Source of the DNA: Bacteroides fluxus YIT 12057
Lineage (GTDB): Bacteria; Bacteroidota; Bacteroidia; Bacteroidales; Bacteroidaceae
NCBI RefSeq assembly: GCF_000195635.1
Contig: NZ_GL882606.1
Location: forward strand, 1-64,000
Length of the DNA stretch: 64,000 bases
Direction: 5' to 3'
The translations under genes and the position numbers were made by a program. A model generated the notes under the pieces. The model saw only the letters and a list, made by a program, of their open reading frames with translations. It did not search any database and was not told where the DNA came from. Of this stretch, positions 52,243-61,291 are shown in pieces. Positions within the stretch are counted from its first letter, which is position 1. Each line of letters starts with the position of its first letter.

Positions 52243-52683
52243 TCAATTGTTGTAGCTGTATTCTTCGCTGAACCTCTCGAATTCCGGTTCCTCGGCAATT
52301 CCATTTTGCTTGAAAACCTGACGGATATACGCTTGTGCCTTGGGGAACAAACCTTGTTCCTGGCGGTAAAAACGATAATAGGTTGTCTTGCCGAAGTGGT
52401 TGATGAACAGGTTTCTCATTGGGGCTGCGTATTTGTGGGGTACATTGTCCAGCAGGTGCCGGATGCCCCATGCGACCCGCTGCTTCCGGGCTTCCCGGAA
52501 ATAAGGGCATCCGGTGGTATCGGCAGGGATACGGTTGGGATTGATGATGCTTAAAGTAGGATATTGTGAGGTGGAATTTTCTGCAGCCAAGTGGTGCAGG
52601 CATTCTTCCCTATGGACGCACTGACTGTTAAAGCAATGCGCAAAGCCATAAGGCACAGACTGGTAGTTGAAATTATCTTTCAT
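52243..52683 (-). CDS. DUF6078-like protein with cysteine cluster
   Basis: 146 aa, soluble. The N-terminus has C17, C22 and C28 (HCFNSQCVHREEC) followed by C60 (TTGCPYF), a plausible metal site. The C-terminal half (WGIRHLLDNVP, FGKTTYYRFYRQEQGLFPKA) is helical and well conserved in a Bacteroidales family that I recall as DUF6078. Function is unknown. It is encoded in the same direction as the vapE gene but separated from it by the repeat region, so a joint mobile-element origin is possible. Confidence 0.65.
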   Translation of the reverse strand: MKDNFNYQSVPYGFAHCFNSQCVHREECLHHLAAENSTSQYPTLSIINPNRIPADTTGCPYFREARKQRVAWGIRHLLDNVPHKYAAPMRNLFINHFGKTTYYRFYRQEQGLFPKAQAYIRQVFKQNGIAEEPEFERFSEEYSYNN

Positions 52684-52820
52684 ATATTATTCGCTTGTTT
52701 ACGGTTAGGACGTAGGACACGGCTGCAAAGGTAAGGAATAAAGTAATAAATGTTTCAAATATTCCGGAATATGAATGCTGATTGTCCGAAAAAACGGCTT
52801 GGCTGGACTTGAAATAAAAT

Positions 52821-52881
52821 GCTGATTACGCGGAACGGGGCAGACTTGCCTTATTTGCCTGCCTTATTCCGTGTAATCAGC
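52821..52881. repeat. Long hairpin downstream of the GH43-GH35 gene
   Basis: GCTGATTACGCGGAA (52821-52835) pairs with TTCCGTGTAATCAGC (52867-52881), 15 bp with one G-T pair and a 31-nt loop. It lies 54 bp after the fusion-gene stop. No T-run on either side. It may be a 3' stabiliser of the fusion transcript or a small palindromic element. Confidence 0.5.
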
Positions 52882-52935
52882 GCCTGAAAGCTGCCGGTGC
52901 GTGTTGGCCAAAGCCGCTTTCAATTCATCTGTCTT

Positions 52936-55900
52936 TTAATATTTGAAGTTTTTTGTCTTTACATAGACCTTGAAATCCTTGATTCCGCCCGGCACTTCGC
53001 TTTCCATTCTGGGAAGATATTGTATGCCGGTCAGTGTACGGGTGCTTCCCAAATCAATCACGACTGCGTGCGGGTATGGAGTGCCTTTCGTCGTACTCCA
53101 GTAGGTTGATTCCTGAAGGTCGAAGAGCTTGTCGGCGGAACAGTTGGCGTGGGATACGTCTTCGCTGTCGGCATAATTGACAATCCAAGGTTCACGTGAC
53201 AGACGTTCTCCATGCTCATCCAGCAGGTACATTTCGGCAATGCAAGCCAGGTCTTTCCCGTCTTGTGAGTTCAAGGCTTCCAGGCAGATATAACGTCCGG
53301 TGACGGGTTGGTTGAATTTGCGTTCCTGCCAGCCGTTGCCGGGATTGAAGCTGCCGGAGAAGACGGGATGGTCGCCGGACAAGTCGAGACTTTCACCCTC
53401 ATTGCGGTGCGTCAGCGGCTTGGTGACGAGTAGCTGGTCCAGCAACGGTTCGCTCAGTCCTTCGGACTTGGCCTCTTTGGGACCGATGATGTCGAAGACC
53501 ATCACTTCATTCTCGCCTTTCTTCAACCAGCATCCCGGAATGTAGAGGGTCTGTTGCGGGCCGATTTCCCAAATGCGTCCCATGGCGTGCCCGTTGACAT
53601 AGACAAGTCCCTTGCCCCAAGTCTCGAAGTTAAGGAAAGTGTCGCTAGGCTTGTTTACTTTGAAGGTGGCACGGTAGCAACCCGGAATACGTTGTCCCGA
53701 CTCGTCTTTCAGTGAGCCGATGGGGCGGAACTTCATGTTCTTATAAAAATCGTATGTATCTTCCAGATTATAGACTTCCCAATCCTTCAGGTCGCAGGTG
53801 AATGGATGCCCGTCGATGTCTACAGTAAGCTCCACGCTCCGGGTGATACCTTTGAAGTCCTTGATGGCACGTCCGAAGTTGATGCGTCCCATGGCTTCTA
53901 CCAGAATGTCGAGACGTGCGCCTTTGGGGCAGGCGGGGAATGCCAGTTGCTTTTCGCCGTTGCGCCGGTCCAGCTTGCCGATGTATTTGCCGTTCAGGAA
54001 AATTTGGGCATAATCGTGCGCATCGTTCACGGTGAGCAGGGACGAAGTTTTCATCTCGGGCAGCGTGGTGCGGTAGAGAATGCTTCCGAATCCCTGGTTA
54101 TATTCCTCCATGGTGCGGATGTTGCGGTCTTTCTTGGCAGCAGGAAGGTTGTCGAACAAAGGAGCCATCTCTGTAAATTGGAAAGCCGGAATGCGGATGG
54201 GCTTGATTAAAGCGGGAACTTTAGCCTGCTTCTCACCATCCATGTATTTGGATAACGTTTTCCGCAATTCCCAGTATTTGGGAGTGGTCTGTCCCGATTC
54301 ACTGATGGGGGCGTCGTAGTCGTATGAAGTCACGTCAGGGGCGAATCCCGGTGAGTTGGCTCCTGCCCAGTGTCCCCAGTTGGTTCCTCCGTGGGTCATG
54401 TAGAGACTGAAGGAGATGCCTTTGGATAACATCTCGTCAATACCGGCAATCATGTCGGCAGCCGGACGGGTTTCGTGGTTGGCGCCCCACTTGTCGAACC
54501 ATCCGCTCCAGAATTCGGAGCACATCAGCGGGCTGTCCGGACGAAGCTTTTTCAGTGGTGCAAACTGCTGGTCGATGTTGGCTCCCGTACCGAAATTCAT
54601 GGTCCATACCAGGTCGTGGAGTCCGTTCTTGGTGAAGTTGGATGCCCAGTCACATTGGAACAGTGTTACGCCGGGGTAGTTGGCGCGTACGATGTCGCGG
54701 ATTTGCGATACGTAACCTTTGTCTTCCCCATAGGAGCCATATTCGTTCTCTACTTGCACCATGATGATGGGGCCTCCGTTCTGTATGGTCATGTCAGCCA
54801 CTTGCTCGGCAACGGCTTTTTCGAAGATACCTACACGCTCTATAAAGTAGGGGTCGGATTCGCGTAGGCGGATATCCTTCTTCTTGAGCAGCCACCAGGG
54901 CAGTCCTCCCATTTCCCATTCGGCGCAGACATAGGGTCCTGGGCGCAGGATGACATACATATCGTTCTGCCGGCACAAGCGGCAGAATTCCGCCAGGTCA
55001 TTTTGTCCGGTGAAGTCGAATACACCCGGCTGAGGCTCATGAGAGTTCCAGAATACGTAAAGGCAGATGGTGTTCATGCCCAGTGCCTTGCATAGCTTGA
55101 TACGTTGGTCCCAATAGGCTTTGGGAATGCGTGGATAGTGCAGCTCTGCGGCTTTGACGACAAACGGTTTGCCGTTTAGCAGGAAAGTACCCTTGCCGGC
55201 TGAAAAGTCGCCTTGTCCTTCCCATTGGGTGCGCGGGTTCCAACTGTCGTGCCAAGGTATCGTGATTTTGCCGTCTTTGCCGAATTCGAGTGGAAGCCAT
55301 ACGTAGCGCGAGTCTTCAAGGTCTTTCTTCTTCCAACGGTCGAACATGGCGATGTAGGCATTCCCCTTTCCATAGACTTGCTGCACATAAGTGCTTTGTG
55401 CATAGAAAGTCTTGTCTGCATCAGGACCGGTACATGGATTACCGATAGTGCTCCATTGTCCCATAATGGAGTCTGCCACTGCCAGTTCGGCTACATTGGG
55501 ATCCCAGCCGGAACAACCGGAAGAGAGCATATAGTACTTGCCGTTATATTTGAATACGGCGGGTGCTTCACGGCTCTGCTTCACGAAGTTGCGTGTATAG
55601 CGACCGGTGGGCTTCAAGTAGTCATCCGTCAGTTCGCTTATATATAAGGTGGCGTTGTTTTCCGAAGAGTAGAACTGATATGCCTTGCCGTTATCGTCAA
55701 CGAACACTGTCTGGTCTCGGCTCATCGCACCGTTCGGGCGGAAGCTGCCTACATAGGTGAATGTCCCGGTGAGAGAATCGCTGACCGCCACACCGGCACA
55801 TGCCTTGCTGTAGTCGGCACTTTCCACATGCGCCCATAGGACGAATTGCTTCGTTTTTTCGTTGTAAATCACTTTGGGGCGTTCCAGTACTTTGCTGGGA

Positions 55901-56250
55901 TGCAAGTCGTGTTTTTCGTCGTCTTTCACGGCAGGAAGCACGATACCTTCGAATTTCCAGTTCAGCAGGTCTTTCGAAGAGTAACAACTTACACCGGTTA
56001 CGTCGGTGCGGTAGCATTCCCATGTAGCCCATTCGGGCAGGGTAGTTTTTCCCTTTTTGTATTCACCGTACCAATAATAAGTCCCTTCGTGGTACAGAAG
56101 CCCGCCACCATGGGCGTTGATGGGATTGCCGTCGGTATCTTTCCATACTTCCCCCGGAACGATGGACGAATTGGCCATTTGAGCTTTTACGGAAAGCAGG
56201 CAGAACAGGCCGACAAGTAAGGCCAGGCTTCGGATCATTTTTTGTTTCAT
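52936..56250 (-). CDS. GH43-GH35 fusion enzyme with C-terminal F5/8C domain
   Basis: 1104 aa. Signal peptide (residues 1-23), GH43 propeller (about 30-340; INAHGGGLLYHEGTYYWYGE, acid E228 in REAPAVF, Q285 in AQSTYV as in exo-beta-1,3-galactanases), then a GH35 beta-galactosidase barrel (from about 350; acid/base E503 in QVENEYGSYG, nucleophile E579 in MCSEFWSGW), jelly-roll domains, and an F5/8-type-C carbohydrate-binding domain (about 960-1104). It could remove terminal beta-galactose and beta-1,3-galactan residues from one substrate. ATG 56250 fits the signal peptide and the -7 element at 56288; the longer reading is untranslated leader. Confidence 0.88.
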   Translation of the reverse strand: MKQKMIRSLALLVGLFCLLSVKAQMANSSIVPGEVWKDTDGNPINAHGGGLLYHEGTYYWYGEYKKGKTTLPEWATWECYRTDVTGVSCYSSKDLLNWKFEGIVLPAVKDDEKHDLHPSKVLERPKVIYNEKTKQFVLWAHVESADYSKACAGVAVSDSLTGTFTYVGSFRPNGAMSRDQTVFVDDNGKAYQFYSSENNATLYISELTDDYLKPTGRYTRNFVKQSREAPAVFKYNGKYYMLSSGCSGWDPNVAELAVADSIMGQWSTIGNPCTGPDADKTFYAQSTYVQQVYGKGNAYIAMFDRWKKKDLEDSRYVWLPLEFGKDGKITIPWHDSWNPRTQWEGQGDFSAGKGTFLLNGKPFVVKAAELHYPRIPKAYWDQRIKLCKALGMNTICLYVFWNSHEPQPGVFDFTGQNDLAEFCRLCRQNDMYVILRPGPYVCAEWEMGGLPWWLLKKKDIRLRESDPYFIERVGIFEKAVAEQVADMTIQNGGPIIMVQVENEYGSYGEDKGYVSQIRDIVRANYPGVTLFQCDWASNFTKNGLHDLVWTMNFGTGANIDQQFAPLKKLRPDSPLMCSEFWSGWFDKWGANHETRPAADMIAGIDEMLSKGISFSLYMTHGGTNWGHWAGANSPGFAPDVTSYDYDAPISESGQTTPKYWELRKTLSKYMDGEKQAKVPALIKPIRIPAFQFTEMAPLFDNLPAAKKDRNIRTMEEYNQGFGSILYRTTLPEMKTSSLLTVNDAHDYAQIFLNGKYIGKLDRRNGEKQLAFPACPKGARLDILVEAMGRINFGRAIKDFKGITRSVELTVDIDGHPFTCDLKDWEVYNLEDTYDFYKNMKFRPIGSLKDESGQRIPGCYRATFKVNKPSDTFLNFETWGKGLVYVNGHAMGRIWEIGPQQTLYIPGCWLKKGENEVMVFDIIGPKEAKSEGLSEPLLDQLLVTKPLTHRNEGESLDLSGDHPVFSGSFNPGNGWQERKFNQPVTGRYICLEALNSQDGKDLACIAEMYLLDEHGERLSREPWIVNYADSEDVSHANCSADKLFDLQESTYWSTTKGTPYPHAVVIDLGSTRTLTGIQYLPRMESEVPGGIKDFKVYVKTKNFKY

Positions 56251-56287
56251 TAAATAAATGGTATTAGGAATTAATAATGTTCGTAGG

Positions 56288-56295
56288 CAAAGATA
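56288..56295 (-). promoter_or_regulatory. -7 element of the GH43-GH35 gene
   Basis: TATCTTTG on the minus strand, 37 bp ahead of ATG 56250. The -33 region is not clear, consistent with activator control. Confidence 0.5.
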
Positions 56296-56531
56296 GCTGA
56301 AAGTTGATGGAATGAGGGGTGGCAAATATGTCAAAAAGGAGAGATTATGGTTCAAAATACACCGGAAGCCTTGCGAACCGACTGAAGTTTTTCTTTTGAC
56401 GGAGAATGGAGTGTGTTGTATAACATGCCTCTCTATGTTGCTTTTCTTTCGATTAATGCCTAATTTGCGCCTCACTAAAGTTTATGGCATACGGAAGCAT
56501 GCTGAATTATTCACTTTAAATCTTATATATC

Positions 56532-58688
56532 ATGAAAGTATATCAGACGAATGAAATTAAGAACATTGCCCTGCTTGGCAATGACGGCTCGGGTAAAACC
56601 ACTCTCACGGAAGCGCTGCTCTTTGAGAGTGGTATTATAAAACGTCGCGGCAGAATTACTGCCAAGAATACGGTCAGCGATTACTTCCCGGTGGAACAGG
56701 AATATGGCTATTCTGTGTTTTCCACCGTTTTCCATGTGGAATGGAACGGTAAGAAACTGAATATTATCGACTGCCCGGGTAGCGATGATTTCGTTGGAGC
56801 TGCGATGACGGCGCTGAACGTGACCGATACTGCCATCCTGTTGCTTAACGGCCAATATGGCCCGGAAGTAGGTACGCAAAATCATTTCCGCTATACGGAG
56901 AAACTGGGGAAACCGGTTATTTTCCTGGTGAACCAGCTCGATAATGAAAAGTGCGATTATGATATGGTATTGGAGCAGTTGCAGTCCATCTATGGCCCGA
57001 AGGTGGTGCCGGTACAATATCCGTTGGCTACAGGACCGAATTTCAATTCGTTGATTGATGTACTCCTGATGAAAAAATACTCATGGGGACCGGATGGCGG
57101 GGCTCCTGTCATCGAAGACATTCCGGCCGAAGAGATGGAAAAAGCGACCGAACTGCACAAGGCATTGGTAGAGGCGGCCGCTGAACATGACGAAGGCTTG
57201 ATGGAGAAATTCTTTGAGCAAGACTCATTGACGGAAGACGAAATGCGTGAGGGCATCCGTAAAGGTTTGGCCTCCCGTGGAATGTTCCCGGTATTCTGTG
57301 TCTGCGCAGGTAAGGATATGGGCGTTCGCCGTTTGATGGAATTCCTGGGCAATGTGGTTCCGTTCGTGGATGAAATGCCGCCGGTGCACAATACACGTGG
57401 AGAAGTGGTGAAACCGGATTCCAACGGACCTACTTCTTTGTATTTCTTTAAGACGGCTGTTGAGCCGCACATCGGTGATGTCCAATATTTCAAGGTAATG
57501 AGCGGCAAGGTGCACGAAGGCGATGATTTTACGAATGCAGACCGTGGCTCCAAGGAACGTATTGCGCAGATTTATGCTTGTGCGGGGTCTAACCGCATCA
57601 AAGTGGAAGAGATGGTGGCCGGTGATATTGGCTGTACCGTGAAGCTGAAAGATGTACATACCGGCAATACTTTGAATGGCAAGGGAACGGAGAACCGTTT
57701 CAATTTCATCAAGTATCCGAATTCCAAATATTCACGTGCCATCAAACCGGTGAATGAGGCCGATACGGAGAAAATGATGGTTGTCTTGAACCGTATGCGC
57801 GAGGAAGATCCGACCTGGGTGATTGACCAGTCCAAAGAACTGCGCCAGACCATTGTGCACGGTCAGGGTGAATTCCATCTGCGTACGTTGAAGTGGCGGC
57901 TGGAAAACAATGAAAAGCTCCAGATTAAGTTTGAAGAGCCGAGAATTCCATATCGTGAAACGATCACGAAGGCTGCCCGTGCCGATTATCGTCATAAAAA
58001 GCAGTCGGGTGGTGCAGGCCAGTTTGGTGAAGTCCATCTGATTGTGGAGCCTTATTACGAGGGTATGCCGATGCCGGAGACTTATAAATTTGGTGGTCAG
58101 GAGTTCAAGATGAATGTCAAGGGTACCGAAGAGGTGCCATTGGAGTGGGGGGGCAAGCTGGTGTTTGTCAACAGTATCGTAGGCGGCTCCATTGACGCCC
58201 GTTTCATGCCGGCTATCTTGAAAGGCATCATGTCCCGTATGGAACAAGGTCCGTTGACAGGCTCGTATGCCCGTGACGTACGCGTGATTGTATATGACGG
58301 GAAGATGCATCCGGTTGACTCTAATGAAATCTCTTTCATGTTGGCAGGACGTAATGCGTTCAGTGAAGCGTTCAAGAATGCCGGTCCCAAGATTCTGGAG
58401 CCTATTTATGATGTGGAAGTCTTTGTGCCGTCCGACAAGATGGGCGATGTAATGGGTGACTTGCAGGGACGCCGCGCCATGATTATGGGCATGAGCAGTG
58501 AGGCCGGATATGAAAAGCTGATTGCCAAGGTGCCTCTTAAAGAGATGTCTTCCTACTCGACGGCACTGAGCTCGTTGACCGGAGGACGTGCTTCCTTTAT
58601 TATGAAGTTTGCAAGCTATGAACTTGTTCCGAGCGATGTGCAAGATAAGCTGATAAAGGAATTTGAAGCTAAACAAGCTGAAGAATAA
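56532..58688 (+). CDS. fusA2: EF-G2, elongation factor G paralogue lacking the catalytic His
   Basis: 718 aa with the five EF-G domains. P-loop GNDGSGKT (16-23) is intact. Switch I has EYGYSV (57-62) in place of the ERGITI motif, and switch II has DCPGSDDF (80-87), where S84 replaces the catalytic histidine of DTPGHVDF. The G4 motif is NQLD instead of NKMD. In Bacteroides thetaiotaomicron an EF-G2 paralogue is known to translocate without GTP hydrolysis and to be important in carbon starvation and gut colonisation. The sequence here has the same catalytic loss. It is monocistronic with a terminator at 58721. Confidence 0.9.
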   Translation: MKVYQTNEIKNIALLGNDGSGKTTLTEALLFESGIIKRRGRITAKNTVSDYFPVEQEYGYSVFSTVFHVEWNGKKLNIIDCPGSDDFVGAAMTALNVTDTAILLLNGQYGPEVGTQNHFRYTEKLGKPVIFLVNQLDNEKCDYDMVLEQLQSIYGPKVVPVQYPLATGPNFNSLIDVLLMKKYSWGPDGGAPVIEDIPAEEMEKATELHKALVEAAAEHDEGLMEKFFEQDSLTEDEMREGIRKGLASRGMFPVFCVCAGKDMGVRRLMEFLGNVVPFVDEMPPVHNTRGEVVKPDSNGPTSLYFFKTAVEPHIGDVQYFKVMSGKVHEGDDFTNADRGSKERIAQIYACAGSNRIKVEEMVAGDIGCTVKLKDVHTGNTLNGKGTENRFNFIKYPNSKYSRAIKPVNEADTEKMMVVLNRMREEDPTWVIDQSKELRQTIVHGQGEFHLRTLKWRLENNEKLQIKFEEPRIPYRETITKAARADYRHKKQSGGAGQFGEVHLIVEPYYEGMPMPETYKFGGQEFKMNVKGTEEVPLEWGGKLVFVNSIVGGSIDARFMPAILKGIMSRMEQGPLTGSYARDVRVIVYDGKMHPVDSNEISFMLAGRNAFSEAFKNAGPKILEPIYDVEVFVPSDKMGDVMGDLQGRRAMIMGMSSEAGYEKLIAKVPLKEMSSYSTALSSLTGGRASFIMKFASYELVPSDVQDKLIKEFEAKQAEE

Positions 58689-58720
58689 GAATCACTTCGT
58701 CTGTTTTTTATAAATAGTTA

Positions 58721-58766
58721 AAGCCGTTGTTGCCTCGTAGCAGGAAATGACGGCTTTTTTTATTAA
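58721..58766 (+). terminator. fusA2 terminator
   Basis: Stem AAAGCCGT / ACGGCTTT with an internally structured loop and a T-run. Confidence 0.7.
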
Positions 58767-58816
58767 CGCTGATTAAGAACATAGGGAATTGTGAACACGA
58801 ATGATTAATTTTTTAT

Positions 58817-58824
58817 TAAATTTG
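58817..58824 (+). promoter_or_regulatory. -7 element of rprX-rprY
   Basis: TAAATTTG, giving a leader of about 130 nt before ATG 58963. A TTG at 58789 is 25 nt upstream, longer than usual. Confidence 0.4.
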
Positions 58825-58884
58825 CAAACCAAAGGTCTTTCTTTTTGTTATAATGCTCGTAATGTGACCTAAAAAACGACCTTC

Positions 58885-58952
58885 GGTTAATTTACGAGAA
58901 CGTCCGGTTAAATCAGGTTAATTTGTTAGGAGTGTTAATTAGGGAGTGTTAA
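58885..58952. repeat. Repeated GGTTAA/GTTAAT boxes in the rprX leader
   Basis: GTTAA occurs five times on the + strand at 58886, 58907, 58917, 58934 and 58948. The first three are GGTTAA spaced 21 and 10 bp, the helical spacing that OmpR/PhoB-type regulators such as RprY prefer. Confidence 0.4.
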
Positions 58953-58962
58953 TTTTGTGACT

Positions 58963-60504
58963 ATGAAAAAGTCAACAATATGGATATTAGGCATCGTGAT
59001 GGGTCTCTCCTTCCTTAGCTTGCTGTATCTGCAGATCAGCTATATAGAGGAGATGGTGAAGATGCGTAACGAGCAATTTGATGAATCGGTGAAGCGTGCA
59101 TTGATGGCTGCTTCTAAGGGTGTAGAGTCCGATGAGGTTGTGCGTTGGTTGAACGAGGATATCTCCGAGGCGGAAAAGAAAGCATGGGAGCGCTCGCAAA
59201 GCGGCAACGGGGTGTTGCAGACCCAGCGGTTCGTGATGACGGCCCCGGACGGCAGTGTCCGTTCTTCCATAGAACTGAAAACATTCAGTAATGAGCCTTC
59301 CGAACTGCCAAGGGCGATGATTTCACGGAAGCATGGCGCGAAAACAATTCCCCAGACTTCACGTTCTCAGGTAGAGATGCTTAAACACCGCTATCTTTAC
59401 CAACGGGCGTTGGTGGATGAAGTGGTTTTGGATATGGTGTATAATGCCAAGGACAAGCCGATTAGCGAGCGTGTCAACTTTAAGAATTTAGATCAGCATC
59501 TGAAAGCCGGGCTGATTGATAACGGCATTGACCTGACCTATCATTTCAGAGTGGTGGATAAGGACGGCAGAGAGGTTTACCGCTGTTCGGATTACAGTGA
59601 CGAGGGGAGTGAGAACTCTTATTCACAACCGTTGTTCCTGAATGACCCTCCTGCCCGTATGAGTATCGTGAAAATACATTTCCCGGGTAAAAGGGATTAT
59701 ATTTTCGACTCGGTAAGTTTTATGATACCGTCCATGATATTCACTCTTGTATTGTTGGTTACATTTATCTTCACGATTTATATCGTGTTCCGCCAGAAGA
59801 AGCTGACGGAGATGAAGAATGATTTTATCAACAACATGACGCACGAGTTCAAGACGCCGATATCGACCATTTCGTTGGCGGCGCAAATGTTGAAAGATCC
59901 GGCTGTAGGAAAGTCACCGGCTATGTTCCAGCATATATCGGGCGTTATCAATGATGAGACGAAGAGGCTGAGGTTCCAGGTTGAAAAGGTGCTGCAGATG
60001 TCGATGTTCGACCGTCAGAAGGCCACTTTGAAGATGAAGGAACTGGATGCCAATGAACTGATAACGGGTGTCATCAATACGTTTGCGTTGAAAGTGGAAC
60101 GTTATAACGGCAAGATTGAGTCGGAACTCAATGCTGCCGATCCGATTATCTTTGCAGACGAGATGCATATCACCAACGTGATTTTCAACCTTATGGACAA
60201 TGCGGTGAAGTATAAACGTCCGGATGCGGATCTGCTGCTGGTTGTGAAGACTTGGAATGAACCGGGAAAACTGATGATTTCCGTTCAGGACAACGGTATC
60301 GGTATTAAGAAAGAGAATTTGAAAAAGATATTTGAAAAGTTCTATCGTGTGCATACAGGTAATCTGCACGATGTTAAGGGCTTTGGTTTGGGTTTGGCTT
60401 ATGTGAGGAAAATTATCGTAGATCATAAGGGGACCATCCGGGCGGAAAGCGAACTTAATGTAGGAACTAAATTTATTATTGCATTACCTTTATTAAAAAA
60501 TTGA
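58963..60504 (+). CDS. rprX: Sensor histidine kinase RprX
   Basis: 513 aa. Two membrane helices (about 7-25 and 245-270) flank a periplasmic sensor domain. The kinase part has the H-box NNMTHEFKTPIS, N-box NVIFNLMDNAVKY, and DNGIGIKKEN and GFGLGLAYV ATP-lid motifs. It phosphorylates RprY, encoded directly downstream. In Bacteroides RprXY is a conserved system with a global role in envelope and redox genes. ATG 58963 is preferred over the GTG at 58957. Confidence 0.9.
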   Translation: MKKSTIWILGIVMGLSFLSLLYLQISYIEEMVKMRNEQFDESVKRALMAASKGVESDEVVRWLNEDISEAEKKAWERSQSGNGVLQTQRFVMTAPDGSVRSSIELKTFSNEPSELPRAMISRKHGAKTIPQTSRSQVEMLKHRYLYQRALVDEVVLDMVYNAKDKPISERVNFKNLDQHLKAGLIDNGIDLTYHFRVVDKDGREVYRCSDYSDEGSENSYSQPLFLNDPPARMSIVKIHFPGKRDYIFDSVSFMIPSMIFTLVLLVTFIFTIYIVFRQKKLTEMKNDFINNMTHEFKTPISTISLAAQMLKDPAVGKSPAMFQHISGVINDETKRLRFQVEKVLQMSMFDRQKATLKMKELDANELITGVINTFALKVERYNGKIESELNAADPIIFADEMHITNVIFNLMDNAVKYKRPDADLLLVVKTWNEPGKLMISVQDNGIGIKKENLKKIFEKFYRVHTGNLHDVKGFGLGLAYVRKIIVDHKGTIRAESELNVGTKFIIALPLLKN

Positions 60505-60509
60505 TTGAT

Positions 60510-61211
60510 ATGGACGAGAAACTGCGTATTTTATTGTGCGAAGATGATGAGAATCTTGGCATGCTTTTAAGAGAATATTTACAGGCCAAAGGCTACGCTG
60601 CCGAGTTATATCCCGATGGAGAAGCCGGATACAAGGCTTTCTTGAAGAATAAATATGACTTGTGCGTGTTTGATGTGATGATGCCGAAAAAAGACGGTTT
60701 CACATTGGCTCAGGAAGTTCGTGCCGCAAACGCTGAAATTCCAATCATCTTCCTGACGGCAAAAACGTTGAAAGAAGATATTCTGGAAGGTTTCAAGATC
60801 GGTGCCGACGACTATATTACAAAGCCGTTCAGTATGGAAGAGCTGACTTTCAGAATTGAAGCTATCTTGAGACGTGTTCGTGGCAAGAAAAACAAAGAAA
60901 GCAATATCTATAAGATCGGCAAGTTTACGTTTGATACTCAGAAACAGATTCTGTCAACGTCTGAGAAGCAGACCAAGCTGACCACTAAAGAATCCGAACT
61001 GTTGGGGTTGCTTTGTGCGCATGCCAATGAAATCCTGCAACGTGACTTTGCCTTGAAAACGATCTGGATTGACGACAATTATTTCAATGCACGTAGCATG
61101 GATGTGTATATCACAAAACTACGCAAGCATTTGAAAGAGGATGATTCTATTGAAATTATCAACATCCACGGGAAAGGATACAAACTGATTACTCCGGAAG
61201 CTGAAGCTTGA
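60510..61211 (+). CDS. rprY: Response regulator RprY (OmpR/PhoB type)
   Basis: 233 aa. Receiver with D55 (CVFDVMMPKKDG) and the switch lysine in DYITKPFSMEE, followed by a winged-helix DNA-binding domain (LTTKESELLGLLC, SMDVYITKLRKHL, IHGKGYKLI). ATG 60510 is 5 bp after the rprX stop; the TTG at 60501 would overlap rprX and is less likely. It is the partner of RprX, and the transcript ends at the strong hairpin at 61242. Confidence 0.92.
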   Translation: MDEKLRILLCEDDENLGMLLREYLQAKGYAAELYPDGEAGYKAFLKNKYDLCVFDVMMPKKDGFTLAQEVRAANAEIPIIFLTAKTLKEDILEGFKIGADDYITKPFSMEELTFRIEAILRRVRGKKNKESNIYKIGKFTFDTQKQILSTSEKQTKLTTKESELLGLLCAHANEILQRDFALKTIWIDDNYFNARSMDVYITKLRKHLKEDDSIEIINIHGKGYKLITPEAEA

Positions 61212-61241
61212 TGAGGCTGGCTTCTGCCGGAGATTGGAAAT

Positions 61242-61275
61242 AAAAAGGGCGGTTGCATTGCAACCGCCCTTTTTA
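61242..61275. terminator. Bidirectional terminator between rprY and the small membrane gene
   Basis: Perfect 15-bp stem AAAAAGGGCGGTTGC / GCAACCGCCCTTTTT with loop ATT. T-runs on both strands make it work for both convergent genes. Confidence 0.92.
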
Positions 61276-61291
61276 TTTCCTTTTTTTGATA

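Noticed and set aside
56251..56475. N-terminal extension of the GH43-GH35 enzyme
   Set aside because: The extra 75 residues precede a perfect signal peptide and overlap the -7 element, so they are untranslated.
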